From contig NZ_CP034689.1 in NCBI RefSeq assembly GCF_003994415.1, positions 124,001-188,000 on the forward strand: a stretch of 64,000 bases of DNA. Reading direction: 5' to 3'. Below are positions 37,295 through 45,619 of the stretch, in pieces. The first letter of the stretch is position 1. Every line of letters starts with the position of its first letter. The DNA is from Achromobacter spanius. Lineage in GTDB: Bacteria > Pseudomonadota > Gammaproteobacteria > Burkholderiales > Burkholderiaceae_B. The notes below the pieces were generated by a model. That model was not told the origin of the DNA. It saw nothing but the letters and a program-made list of their open reading frames with translations, and did no database searches. Made by a program: the position numbers and the translations under genes.

Positions 37295-37768
37295 TCAGGC
37301 TGAGGTCAGAGCGATGACAGCTTCGATTTCCACCGCCACGCCCTGCGGCAAGGATGCCACGCCGACGGCGCTGCGCGCATGGCGGCCGGCGTCACCGAAC
37401 ACTTCAACCATCAGGTCGGAGGCGCCGTTGGCGATGGCGCTCTGGCGGTTGAAGTCGGGCGTGCTGGCCACGAAGACGCCCAGGCGCACCACGCGCGCCA
37501 CGCGGTCCAGGCGGTCGCCGGTGGCGGCGGCGATCTGCGCCAGCAATCCCAGCGCGGACAGGCGGGCTGCTTCCACGCCGTCGGCATCCGAGATCTGGTT
37601 GCCCAACTGGCCCAGGTACTGCGGCTTGCCGCCCTTGCGTGAGATCTGCCCCGAGATGGTGAGCAGGTTGCCTTCCAGCACAAAGGGCACATAGTTGGCG
37701 GCGGGCGCGGCGGCGGCTTCCAGGGTGTAGCCCAGTTCACTGACGCGGCCGGAAATCGTTTGAGTCAT
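37295..37768 (-). CDS. RidA (YjgF/YER057c/UK114) family protein
   Basis: A 157-aa member of the RidA superfamily, longer than classical RidA (about 128 aa) and closer to the YoaB/'atu1953-like' class. Family features are NLLTISGQISRKGG near residues 34-47 and a C-terminal GVEIEAVIAL-like strand. RidA enzymes hydrolyse enamine/imine intermediates released by PLP enzymes, and the gene is directly followed by a class V aminotransferase. Probably cotranscribed with it, with the LysR gene upstream on the same strand as likely regulator. The catalytic Arg was not placed with certainty. Confidence 0.88.
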   Translation of the reverse strand: MTQTISGRVSELGYTLEAAAAPAANYVPFVLEGNLLTISGQISRKGGKPQYLGQLGNQISDADGVEAARLSALGLLAQIAAATGDRLDRVARVVRLGVFVASTPDFNRQSAIANGASDLMVEVFGDAGRHARSAVGVASLPQGVAVEIEAVIALTSA

Positions 37769-37796
37769 GGTGGATCACCTGTGAATAAGTAGTGGG

Positions 37797-37814
37797 TGCA
37801 TTTGGTGCATTTGG
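37797..37814. repeat. Tandem 9-bp direct repeat
   Basis: TGCATTTGG occurs twice without a gap, followed by TGCG, in the 144-bp gap between the RidA and LysR genes. It could be part of a regulator site or a chance microsatellite. Confidence 0.4.
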
Positions 37815-37912
37815 TGCGCGGGGCGCACGCGGGTGCACGCAGGCAAGTGTTGATGCTATCGGCCGCGCCGCTGCCTGACCAATCAATTCTTGCCTTGAAC
37901 GCATGAGTGAAA

Positions 37913-38839
37913 CTAATGCGTAGCGGCGTTGTCCGGGCCGTCTGCCCGCGCTGCCTCGGCCAGCCAGTCGCGCAAGGCCAGTGCGGCGGGCGGCAGCGCG
38001 CCGCGTGGCGACACGAACCACCAGCCGATGCGAGGGTCTTGCAGGACGGCGTTGGGCAATGCCTGCACCAGCGCGCCACTGGCCAGATGCGGGGCAATCA
38101 GCCGGTGCCGGCCCATGGCAAGCCCCTGCCCGGCCAAGGCGGCTTCGACCACGATGTTGTAGTCATGCAGCCGCACCGTCTGGGCGCGGCCCAAGTCCAT
38201 GCCGAAGCGTCGCGCCCAGGCATCCCATTCAAACGGTTGCCTGGCGTGCGAGGTCAACAGGGGATGGCGCAGCAGATCGTCCGGGGTGCGGGCACGCTTG
38301 CGTCCGGATACAAGGGCCGGCGCGCACACCACCGACAGCGATTCCGTCATCAGCAGCCGTGAGCTCACGCCAGGCCATGCGCCGCGACCATAGCGTATGG
38401 CCACGTCCACCTCGCCGCCCGCCACGTCGGCCAGCCCGATGTCGGGCTGCAATTGCAGGGCGATGCCGGGGTGCGCGGCGGCAAACGCGGGCAGTCGCGG
38501 CGCCAGCCAACGCGTGGCGAACGAGGCCAGCAAGCCGATCTTCAGCGTGACGCCCGCGGCGGCGGGCGCGCGGATCTGCTCGGTGCCCTGGCGCAGCAGT
38601 TCGAATGCCGCGTGCACCTGTTCGAAATAGGCCTGCCCGGCGGGCGTCAGCGCTACCGCGCGCGTGCGGCGTTCAAAGAGCGCAACGCCCAGTTCGCCTT
38701 CCAGCCGCTGGATGTGGTGGCTGATGGCGCTTTGCGTAACGAAGAGCTCCTGCGCGGCCAGCGAAAAGCTAAGGCGCCGCGCGGCCGCTTCAAAAGCGCG
38801 CAGGGATACCAGGGCGGGCAGGGATCGCGTGGAACGCAT
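37913..38839 (-). CDS. LysR-family transcriptional regulator, GcvA-like
   Basis: A 308-aa LysR-type regulator. The N-terminal winged helix-turn-helix has LRAFEAAARRLSFSLAAQEL followed by VTQSAISHHIQRLEGELGVA (about 13-53), and the type 2 periplasmic-binding-like effector domain runs from about 92. The opening LPALVSLRAFEAAARRLSF is typical of the GcvA/AmpR subgroup. It is upstream of the RidA and aminotransferase genes on the same strand, 144 bp away, and may control them. Effector unknown. Confidence 0.9.
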   Translation of the reverse strand: MRSTRSLPALVSLRAFEAAARRLSFSLAAQELFVTQSAISHHIQRLEGELGVALFERRTRAVALTPAGQAYFEQVHAAFELLRQGTEQIRAPAAAGVTLKIGLLASFATRWLAPRLPAFAAAHPGIALQLQPDIGLADVAGGEVDVAIRYGRGAWPGVSSRLLMTESLSVVCAPALVSGRKRARTPDDLLRHPLLTSHARQPFEWDAWARRFGMDLGRAQTVRLHDYNIVVEAALAGQGLAMGRHRLIAPHLASGALVQALPNAVLQDPRIGWWFVSPRGALPPAALALRDWLAEAARADGPDNAATH

Positions 38840-38977
38840 GGGGAAGGCGGTGGTGTCGCTCGGTGTGTTGCTCGGTGACTTCGCGCGGTGACGTGGATAC
38901 GGATGTGCGTCATGCTACGCGTTTCGAAACCCGGGAAGCAAAGCGCGGGTGAAAAACGCTTGTGCAAGCACCAATGC

Positions 38978-39009
38978 AAAAAGCCCGCAAACAAGTTGCG
39001 GGCTTTTTT
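38978..39009 (-). terminator. Terminator downstream of tRNA-Asn
   Basis: A 13-bp inverted repeat AAAAAGCCCGCAA/TTGCGGGCTTTTT with a 5-base loop and A/T runs on both sides. On the minus strand it lies 47 bp after the tRNA-Asn 3' end. Confidence 0.85.
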
Positions 39010-39055
39010 AGGGGTACTGCTAGCGGTGCGGCTTTTACATGCACTGCTGAATTCT

Positions 39056-39131
39056 TGGCTCCCCGAGCTGGGCTCGAACCAGCGACCTGCGGATTAACAG
39101 TCCGTCGCTCTACCGACTGAGCTATCGGGGA
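39056..39131 (-). tRNA. tRNA-Asn (anticodon GTT)
   Basis: A 76-nt cloverleaf on the minus strand: acceptor stem TCCCCGA pairs with TCGGGGA, D-arm GCTCAGTCGGTAGAGC, anticodon loop CTGTTAA (GTT), T-arm GGTTCGAGCC, and an encoded CCA. Single gene with its own terminator. I found no duplicated 3' end nearby, so no integration at this tRNA is apparent. Confidence 0.97.
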
Positions 39132-39196
39132 ACAGGTAGAGGGGCCGAATTATGCACAAAAAATAAGAAGAATGCAAAGCGGCCCGGAAATTCTGT

Positions 39197-39997
39197 TCAA
39201 GCGTGCTGGATCGCGTGGGCCGTGCGGAAGAGTTGCGGCACGATATCGCGCAGCAAGCGGTCGCTGGGGTAATCATGGCGTGGCGCGCTGACGCTGATGG
39301 CCGCCAGCGGCACATCGCGCGCATCGCGCAACAGCACGGCGGCGCCCACCTGGTTCTGCAATACCTGGTCTTCGGTCAGCGCATAACCGTCGTCGCGCGC
39401 CTGGCGGATCAGCGCCAGCAAGGCGTCGGGCTCAACCACCGTGCGCGGCGTGAAGGCGCGTGCAGGCGCGTTCAACAGCGCCTGGCGGATGACGTCGTCG
39501 TCATGCTGTGTCAGCAGCATGCGGCCGCCGCTGTTGCACCACGCGGGCATGCGCCGGCCCGGCAGCATTTCGGCCAGGGTCAGTTGGCGACTGGGCAGGC
39601 GCAGCAGATAGATCATGTCACTGCCCGCCAGCACGCTCATGTGTACGGCCAGGCCGCAGCGGTCACGCAGCGCAACCAGATGCGGCGCGGCCATGGACAC
39701 CAGGCGGTCGTTGCGTAAAAAGAAATAGCCCAGCTCCACCACGCGCGGACCCAGCCGGTAGCGACGCGTGGCCGTGTCCTTGACCAGGTAGCCCAGGCGT
39801 TCCCACGTATGGACAAAGCGCTGCGCCGCGCTTTTCCCCAGCCCGGTCAGGGTGGCAATGTCAGTCAGGCCGAGTGAATCCGAGGCGTCGCGAAAGGCGT
39901 CCAGCACCCGCATGCCTTTTTCCAACGAAGCAACGAACAGGGCATCCTCCGCGTCGGGCGTGTCGGTGTTGGCAAGCGGCAGTTTGCGAGTCGTCAT
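39197..39997 (-). CDS. IclR-family transcriptional regulator
   Basis: A 266-aa regulator with an N-terminal winged helix-turn-helix (SLEKGMRVLDAF, then LGLTDIATLTGLGKSAAQRF, about 24-62) and a C-terminal GAF-like IclR effector domain (about 85-260). ATG 39997 is chosen because the helix-turn-helix then begins at the usual distance; the frame is open to 40174, but that extension overlaps the operator region. It is divergent from an amidase, Bug-protein and GntP-permease cluster, and palindromes in the shared gap suggest local control. Confidence 0.88.
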   Translation of the reverse strand: MTTRKLPLANTDTPDAEDALFVASLEKGMRVLDAFRDASDSLGLTDIATLTGLGKSAAQRFVHTWERLGYLVKDTATRRYRLGPRVVELGYFFLRNDRLVSMAAPHLVALRDRCGLAVHMSVLAGSDMIYLLRLPSRQLTLAEMLPGRRMPAWCNSGGRMLLTQHDDDVIRQALLNAPARAFTPRTVVEPDALLALIRQARDDGYALTEDQVLQNQVGAAVLLRDARDVPLAAISVSAPRHDYPSDRLLRDIVPQLFRTAHAIQHA

Positions 39998-40110
39998 GAT
40001 TGGGAAGCCGAGGGGGCGCAAGGCGCTGTTGGCAAGGGGAGGATGAGGCGCGACGCCGTGGTCGGCGCTAGTTTCCCCGAATTGTCCGGGCGCCGGATAC
40101 GCACTATAAA

Positions 40111-40150
40111 GTTGATTATTCAATACTTTGTATCGCATAGCAATACATTG
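40111..40150. promoter_or_regulatory. Palindrome cluster in the IclR / amidase gap
   Basis: An AT-rich stretch with TTGATTATTCAA (40112-40123), ATACTTTGTAT (40123-40133) and TGTAT(N9)ATACA (40129-40147), all inverted repeats. It is suitable as an IclR operator covering both divergent promoters. Confidence 0.45.
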
Positions 40151-40211
40151 GGGCCGTTGGATCGGCCTCCCCAATCTGCCCCAGAATCAACCCCCGGATG
40201 AACCCCGTTTT

Positions 40212-41633
40212 ATGAGCACCCCTAGTTCCGTTTGCCACCTGAGCGCCGTGGCGATGCGCGCCGAGATCGCCGCCGGCCACCTCAGCGCCCGCGAGGTCAC
40301 GGCCGCGCACCTGGCGCGGATCGACGCCTGCAACCCGCACATCAACGCCGTGGTGACCCTGGACGCCGAAGGCGCGATGGCCCACGCCGCCCTGGCCGAT
40401 GAGCGCCAAGCGAATGGCCATCCGCTGGGTTTGCTGCATGGCCTGCCGATCGTGCACAAGGATTCGTTCCTGACTGCCGGCATGCGCACGACTTACGGCT
40501 CGCCGCTCTACCGCGACTTTGTGCCCGAACGCGACAGCCTGATCGTTACCCGCGAGCGCGCCGCTGGCGCCATCACGCTGGGCAAGAGCAACCTGCCGGA
40601 ATTCGGCGCGGGCTCGCAAACCTTCAACACGGTCTTCGGCGCCACCCGCAACCCCTACGACCTGCGCATGACGGCGGGCGGCAGCAGCGGCGGCGCGGCG
40701 GCGGCATTGGCCGCGCGCATGGTGCCCCTGGCGGATGGCACCGACATGGGCGGCTCGCTGCGCAACCCGGCGTCGTTCTGCAACGTGGTGGGGCTGCGCC
40801 CCTCGCCCGGCCGCGTGCCGCAATGGCCAACGGCCAGCCCCTACAACGCGTTGACGGTTGCCGGCCCCATGGCGCGCACCGTGGCCGACGTAGCGCTGTT
40901 ATTGGCCGCCACGGCGGGCCCCGACGCGCGTGACCCCCTGGCCATCGAACAAGACCCCGCACGCTTCCTGGACAGCCTGTCGCGCGATTTCAAGGGCGTG
41001 CGCATCGCCTACGCGCCCGACTGGGGCGGCTTGCCGGTGCAGCGCGCGGTAACGCAGGTGCTGGAGCGACAGTTGCCGGTCTTCAGGGACCTGGGCGCGC
41101 GGGTGGAGCCGGCCTGCCCGGATTTCACCGGCGCCAACGACGCCTTCCAAGCGCTGCGCGGCCAAGTCTTCGCGGTGGGCTACGAGGCCGCGCTGCGCGA
41201 GCATCGCCATCAACTGAAAGACACGGTCATCTGGAATATTGAACTGGGGCTGACGCAGTCCCCCGCCGCCGTCTTGCAGGCCGAGCGCGACCGCGCGGCG
41301 TTGTTCGCGCGCATGCACACGTTCATGCAGACCCACGAATTCCTGATCGGGCCGGTCAGCCAGGTGCTGCCCTTTCCGGTTGAAGACGAAACCGTCAGCC
41401 GTATCGAAGATACATCGATGCAGAACTACATCGACTGGATGCGTTCGGGCTATTACCTGTCCTTGACCGGCCATCCGGCCATTTCCGTGCCCTGTGGCTT
41501 CACCGATGAGGGCTTGCCGGTCGGCATCCAGATCGTTGGCCGCTATCGGCAGGAACACGCGCTGCTGCAATTGGCGCATGCGTTCGAGCTTGCCACGCAG
41601 CACTGGCGCCGCGCGCCTGTGCTGCCCGACTGA
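40212..41633 (+). CDS. Amidase (amidase-signature family)
   Basis: A 473-aa amidase-signature enzyme. The catalytic triad is placed at K83 (LPIVHKDSF), cis-S158 (TAGGSSGG) and nucleophile S182 (DMGGSLRNPAS), with the expected 24-residue serine spacing. ATG 40212 (MSTPSSVCHLSAVAMRAEIA) gives the canonical N-terminus, although its ribosome-binding site is weak; the frame is open to 40128. It is the first gene of a rightward cluster with a Bug-type binding protein and a GntP permease, and is divergent from the IclR regulator. It probably hydrolyses an imported amide; the compound is unknown. Confidence 0.88.
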   Translation: MSTPSSVCHLSAVAMRAEIAAGHLSAREVTAAHLARIDACNPHINAVVTLDAEGAMAHAALADERQANGHPLGLLHGLPIVHKDSFLTAGMRTTYGSPLYRDFVPERDSLIVTRERAAGAITLGKSNLPEFGAGSQTFNTVFGATRNPYDLRMTAGGSSGGAAAALAARMVPLADGTDMGGSLRNPASFCNVVGLRPSPGRVPQWPTASPYNALTVAGPMARTVADVALLLAATAGPDARDPLAIEQDPARFLDSLSRDFKGVRIAYAPDWGGLPVQRAVTQVLERQLPVFRDLGARVEPACPDFTGANDAFQALRGQVFAVGYEAALREHRHQLKDTVIWNIELGLTQSPAAVLQAERDRAALFARMHTFMQTHEFLIGPVSQVLPFPVEDETVSRIEDTSMQNYIDWMRSGYYLSLTGHPAISVPCGFTDEGLPVGIQIVGRYRQEHALLQLAHAFELATQHWRRAPVLPD

Positions 41634-41661
41634 TCATTCCAAACAACACAAGGGGAAATCC

Positions 41662-42627
41662 ATGAAGAAAGCCGTTTCAAGCGCACTCGCCGTATGCGCC
41701 CTGGCCGCCACGCCGCTGCTGGCGTCGGCCGACACGTATCCGTCCAAGCCGATCACGATGGTGGTGCCGTTCCCGCCTGGCGGCTCCACCGACGTCATCG
41801 GCCGGCTGTTTGCCGCCAAGCTGGGCGAGCGCCTGGGCCAGACCGTTGTGATCGAGAACAAGCCGGGCGCCAACACCAGTATCGGCGCGGTGGCCGTGGC
41901 GCGCGCGGCGCCTGACGGCTACACCTTGCTGATCACGGGCGCGCCCACCTTCACGTCGAACCCGCTGCTCTATCCGAACCTGAACTACGACCCGGTCAAG
42001 AGCTACGAGTACGTCGCCGTGGCGGGCAGCACGCCGTTCGTGATCCTGACCAATCCGCAAACCGGTATCGGCACGGTGGCTGACATCACCAGCAAGTCAC
42101 CCACGCAGGCGCTTAGCTTCGGGTCGTTCGGCAACGGCTCCACGCCCCATATCGCCGGCGAATCGCTGGCCCAACGCACCGGCGCCAAGCTGCTGCATGT
42201 GCCTTATCGCGGCAGCGCGCCCGCCATGACGGACCTGATCGGCAACCAGATCCCGCTGTCGATCGACACGCTGGTGGCGGGCCTGCCGCAGATCAAGGCG
42301 GGCAAGGTGCGCGCGGTGGCGTTGACCGGCGGCGAGCGCTCGCCCCTGGTGCCCGACGTGCCCACCGTGGCGGAAAGCGGCGTGGCGGGCTACGACTTTC
42401 AGACCTGGTTCGGCGTGGTCATGCCCAAAGGTACGCCCGAGCCCGTGGTGACCAAGATGTCCAAGGAAATCCAGGCCGTGATGGCCGAGCCCGACACGCG
42501 CGCCCGGTTGCAGGAACTGGGCTTTGACGCCACCTACCAAGACCCCGCCGCGTTCCGCGCCAAGGTGCAGCGCGAACTGGAGCGCAACGTGGCCATCATC
42601 AAGGCGGCGGGCATCAAGCCGGATTGA
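41662..42627 (+). CDS. Tripartite tricarboxylate transporter (Bug-type) solute-binding protein
   Basis: A 321-aa periplasmic protein of the Bug family (TctC-like), greatly expanded in Bordetella and Achromobacter. A signal peptide (MKKAVSSALAVCALAATPLL, cleavage after ASA) precedes the hallmark YPSKPITMVVPFPPGGSTDV. A carboxylate-contacting loop is seen in VIENKPGANTSIGA. ATG 41662 follows AGGGGAAATC at good spacing. No TctA/TctB membrane partners are adjacent, which is usual for orphan Bug proteins. It may bind a carboxylate or amide produced or used by the neighbouring amidase. Confidence 0.92.
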   Translation: MKKAVSSALAVCALAATPLLASADTYPSKPITMVVPFPPGGSTDVIGRLFAAKLGERLGQTVVIENKPGANTSIGAVAVARAAPDGYTLLITGAPTFTSNPLLYPNLNYDPVKSYEYVAVAGSTPFVILTNPQTGIGTVADITSKSPTQALSFGSFGNGSTPHIAGESLAQRTGAKLLHVPYRGSAPAMTDLIGNQIPLSIDTLVAGLPQIKAGKVRAVALTGGERSPLVPDVPTVAESGVAGYDFQTWFGVVMPKGTPEPVVTKMSKEIQAVMAEPDTRARLQELGFDATYQDPAAFRAKVQRELERNVAIIKAAGIKPD

Positions 42628-42766
42628 TCGGCTGAATCGCCTGGCGCACACGCCGGAATTTGCCCATTCGTCCGGCAGTTCCGGCGTGACCGATGCGCGT
42701 CAGGCTGATCCCTTATCATGGCAACCAGAAGGCTCGCGACCTCTCTCGATTTTTCTGGATTCATCC

Positions 42767-44155
42767 ATGTCTTCGTTCGACATTCAGTTGCTGCTCACCG
42801 CCCTGGTGAGCGTCTTGGTGCTGGTCGCCCTAATCGTTTCCCGCATACGCATGCATCCTCTGCTGGCGCTATTGATCGTGTCGATCGGCGTTGGCTTCGC
42901 CACGGGCATGGCGCCCACGGCCATCGTGAAAAACCTCACCGACGGCGCCGGCAAAACGCTGGGCGCGGTCGGCGTGGTCATCGCGCTTGGCGCCATGCTG
43001 GGCAAGATCCTGGCCGATTCGGGCACCACCGAGCGTCTGGCCAACGCCATCTTGCGGCGCACGTCCGTGCGCATGATTCCGTGGGCCATGACGCTGGTGG
43101 CGTTCGTCATCGGCATCCCCATGTTCTTCGAAGTGGGCCTGGTGGTGATGCTGCCGCTGATCTTCAGCGTGGCGCGCAAACTGGAAAGCCAGCAACGCTT
43201 CAAGGGGTCGGCCTACATCTACGTGGGCGTGCCGGTCATTGCCGCGCTGGCCGCCATGCACGGCATGGTGCCGCCGCATCCCGGCCCGCTCACCGCCATC
43301 GCCACCTTGAAGACCACGGTGGGCCCCACGATGATCTACGGCTTTCTTGCCGCCCTGCCCGCCATGGTGCTGGGTGGCCCGCTGTACGGCGCGTTTCTCA
43401 CGCCGCGCATGACGACCCGCCCCGATGAAGCGCTGCTGGAACAATTCACCGCTACCCAGGAAAGCGATTCCGGTGCATCCCCACCCAGCGTCGGCCTGGG
43501 TGTCCTGGCGGCCTTGCTGCCCGCCCTGCTGATGTTGGTACACGCGCTGGCCGAGATGCTGCTGCCCAAGGATTCCAGCCTGATGCACGTGGCGGCTTTC
43601 CTGGGCAACCCGCTGGTCGCCATGCTGCTGGGCGTGTTGTTCGCCGCCGTGACGCTGGTGTTCATGCGCGGCGGCGACGCGGAAAAACTGCGCGACGGCC
43701 TGGGCAAAAGCCTGAAACCCATCGCCGGCATCATGTTGATCATCGCGGGCGGCGGCGCGTTCCAGCAGGTGCTGACCAGCGCCAAGGTGGGCGACGCCAT
43801 CGTGCACCTGACGCATCAGTTCGCGTTTCCGCCGTTGATTCTGGGCTGGCTGATCGCCATGCTGCTATCGGTATCCACCGGTTCAGCCACCGTCGGCATC
43901 GTGGGAGCGGCGGGCCTGTTGGCGCCGTTGGCAGGATCAGACCCCACCTTGAACCTGCCGCTGCTGGCGCTGTCGATCGGCTGCGGCTCGCTGTTCTTCA
44001 ACTACGCCAATCACGCCGGCTTCTGGATGGTGAAAGAGTCGTTCGGCATGACGATGGGCGAAGCCACCAAGACGATTTCGGTCGTGCAATCGATCGTGGC
44101 GGTAGCAGGCTTGATCATGGTGCTGCTGTTCAACATGCTGCCGGCGTTGGGTTGA
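42767..44155 (+). CDS. GntP-family gluconate/hydroxy-acid:H+ symporter
   Basis: A 462-aa inner-membrane permease with about twelve hydrophobic segments. GntP-family features: GFATGMAPTAIVKNLTDGAG near residue 43, DSGTTERLANAIL, AAMHGMVPPHPGPLTAIATL near residue 160, and the C-terminal SVSTGSATVGIVGAAGLLAP. ATG 42767 gives the usual short N-terminus; the frame is open well upstream into the Bug gene tail, but that is not coding. It is the last gene of the amidase cluster. The substrate is likely a gluconate-like hydroxy acid, inferred from family. Confidence 0.9.
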   Translation: MSSFDIQLLLTALVSVLVLVALIVSRIRMHPLLALLIVSIGVGFATGMAPTAIVKNLTDGAGKTLGAVGVVIALGAMLGKILADSGTTERLANAILRRTSVRMIPWAMTLVAFVIGIPMFFEVGLVVMLPLIFSVARKLESQQRFKGSAYIYVGVPVIAALAAMHGMVPPHPGPLTAIATLKTTVGPTMIYGFLAALPAMVLGGPLYGAFLTPRMTTRPDEALLEQFTATQESDSGASPPSVGLGVLAALLPALLMLVHALAEMLLPKDSSLMHVAAFLGNPLVAMLLGVLFAAVTLVFMRGGDAEKLRDGLGKSLKPIAGIMLIIAGGGAFQQVLTSAKVGDAIVHLTHQFAFPPLILGWLIAMLLSVSTGSATVGIVGAAGLLAPLAGSDPTLNLPLLALSIGCGSLFFNYANHAGFWMVKESFGMTMGEATKTISVVQSIVAVAGLIMVLLFNMLPALG

Positions 44156-44194
44156 GGGCGGCGGGGTGTGGCGGCGTTAGATTTGCCCAGTAAA

Positions 44195-44222
44195 AAAAGG
44201 AAGCCCACAGGGGATTCCTTTT
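44195..44222. terminator. Possible terminator after GntP gene
   Basis: AAAAGGAA/TTCCTTTT 8-bp inverted repeat with a 12-base loop, flanked by A and T runs. It lies between the permease gene and a convergent small ORF. Confidence 0.5.
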
Positions 44223-44228
44223 CTGGCT

Positions 44229-44435
44229 TTACGCGGAAGCCGACGTCCGCAACGGCGAGGGCGGCCCGGCATCTTCCCGCGCACCCTGCCGAATGCCCGC
44301 GCTTCCGCTCGTGATCGCGCGCACCCCAAAGTCGGTAAGCGTCAGCTCATGAACTTTCATGACCGCACCCGGCTTCGAAATAAGCTTGGACTCTTTGACG
44401 AAAGTCTCGGCTTGTCGTTCGGTGATGGGCTTCAT
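44229..44435 (-). CDS. Small hypothetical protein, 68 aa
   Basis: From ATG 44435, with AAAGGT 7 bases upstream: MKPITERQAETFVKESKLIS, then a short basic/hydrophobic segment KPGAVMKVHELTLTDFGVRA and a Gly/Pro/Ser-rich tail. The start overlaps closely with the stop of another small frame (44437-44589), as TGATATG. I do not recognise a family. Base composition is lower in GC than the flanking permease gene. It lies beside the IS element and the tRNA-Thr island, so it may be of foreign origin. Confidence 0.45.
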   Translation of the reverse strand: MKPITERQAETFVKESKLISKPGAVMKVHELTLTDFGVRAITSGSAGIRQGAREDAGPPSPLRTSASA

Positions 44436-44436
44436 A

Positions 44437-44589
44437 TCAATACCTTTTCGTGACAAAGTCGCTAATGGCCTTGGTACCAACGCCAACGATCTCCACAACG
44501 GTAATGCGAGGGCCGTTAAACAGAATTCCTCTTGGTTTTTTTTGCCAGAAGCGTTTTTGTTTGGCCCCCGGAAGGTGATTGGTATTCAC
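44437..44589 (-). CDS. Very small hypothetical ORF, 50 aa, GTG start
   Basis: A short leftward frame from GTG 44589 with AAAAGG about 9 bases upstream, ending one base before the next start codon. The product is basic at the N-terminus (KQKRFWQKKPRG) and then hydrophobic (RITVVEIVGVGTKAISDFVT). The coupling with the 68-aa frame and the sensible ribosome-binding site suggest that it is real. No family is recognised; it could equally be a remnant of a larger gene, since the frame stays open further upstream without an ATG. Confidence 0.35.
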   Translation of the reverse strand: MNTNHLPGAKQKRFWQKKPRGILFNGPRITVVEIVGVGTKAISDFVTKRY

Positions 44590-44749
44590 GCCGCCGAGCC
44601 TTTTCAAACCAGGGAATAGGCATGAGTGTAGTCCGGGGCATGGCCGATGAGCAGCTCCCCTGCCTGGGCAACCTGGAAATCAGACGATTTCAGGGTCGCT
44701 GTAGGTTCGTTGAATGCCTACAATTTCTGCAAGAAAAAACCCGAGTCCT

Positions 44750-44773
44750 TGAACTGACCCCCAGAAGTTGGAC
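44750..44773. repeat. IS left terminal inverted repeat
   Basis: Begins TGAACTGACCCCC and ends AGTTGGAC. It matches the complement of 46157-46180 at 22 of 24 positions. Confidence 0.9.
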
Positions 44774-44779
44774 GGTCAA

Positions 44780-45619
44780 CTAAAGCCCGAAGGCCTGAGC
44801 TCGGTATTGCACCGGGCTCAGGCCTTTTAGCTTGAGCTTGATGCGGTTGTGATTGTAGTAATGGATGTACTGCCGGATGCCGGCCTGCAACTGCTCGATG
44901 CTCTCGAAGCGGTTGAGGTGGAAGAACTCTGCTTTGAGCGTGCCGAAGAAGCTTTCCATGGCGGCATTGTCCAGGCAGTTGCCCTTGCGTGACATGCTCT
45001 GCGTGACGGACCGGGCGGCCAGCATGCGCCGGTAGATGGGCTGCTGGTATTGCCAGCCCTGGTCGGAGTGCAGCACGGGGCGCTCCGTCGGCCGCAGCCG
45101 CGCCAGCGCCTTCTTCAGCATGCTGCCCACGAGCTTGAACACCGGCCGCAGAGCGGTCTCGTAGGCCACGATCTCGCCGTTGTACAGGTCCATCACCGGC
45201 GACAGGTACAGCTTCTCGCCACGCACGTTGAACTCGGTCACGTCGGTGACCCACTTCTCGTTCGGACGCTCGGCCTCGAAGCGACGCGCCAACACGTTGG
45301 CCGCCACATGATGCGACTGACCTCGGTATGACCGGTACTTCTTGGCGCGCACGAGCGACTTCAAGCCCAGCGCCTGCATCAGCTTCTGCACCGTCTTGTG
45401 ATTCACCAGCTCACCTGCCTGGCGCAGCACCGCCGTGATCCGGCGGTAACCATAGCGGCCCTTGTGCTGCGCATAGACCGCGTCGATGCGCTGCTTGAGC
45501 TCGGCGTACGGGTCCACGGCGCCAAGCGCCTTCAGGTGGTAATAGAACGTGCTGCGCGACAGCTTGGCTGCTCTCAGCAATAGCGCCAGCGGATGACGAT
45601 GCCTCAACCCTTGGACCAT
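44780..45619 (-). CDS. IS150-group transposase, OrfB (DDE catalytic part)
   Basis: A 279-aa integrase-fold transposase. The DD(35)E triad is complete: D126 (WVTDVTEF), D186 (LHSDQGWQY) and E222 (NAAMESFFGTLK), with exactly 35 residues between the second Asp and Glu. The zinc-free IS150-type N-terminus (RGRYGYRR-like, RYRSYRG) is also present. It overlaps orfA by 16 bases. As in IS150, the functional transposase should be an OrfAB fusion made by -1 frameshifting on the A-rich run at 45626-45630. Confidence 0.95.
   Translation of the reverse strand: MVQGLRHRHPLALLLRAAKLSRSTFYYHLKALGAVDPYAELKQRIDAVYAQHKGRYGYRRITAVLRQAGELVNHKTVQKLMQALGLKSLVRAKKYRSYRGQSHHVAANVLARRFEAERPNEKWVTDVTEFNVRGEKLYLSPVMDLYNGEIVAYETALRPVFKLVGSMLKKALARLRPTERPVLHSDQGWQYQQPIYRRMLAARSVTQSMSRKGNCLDNAAMESFFGTLKAEFFHLNRFESIEQLQAGIRQYIHYYNHNRIKLKLKGLSPVQYRAQAFGL

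Noticed and set aside
39056..39131. tRNA-Asn as a second integration site
   Set aside because: No duplicated 3' end was found within reach, and the neighbouring genes have normal composition.
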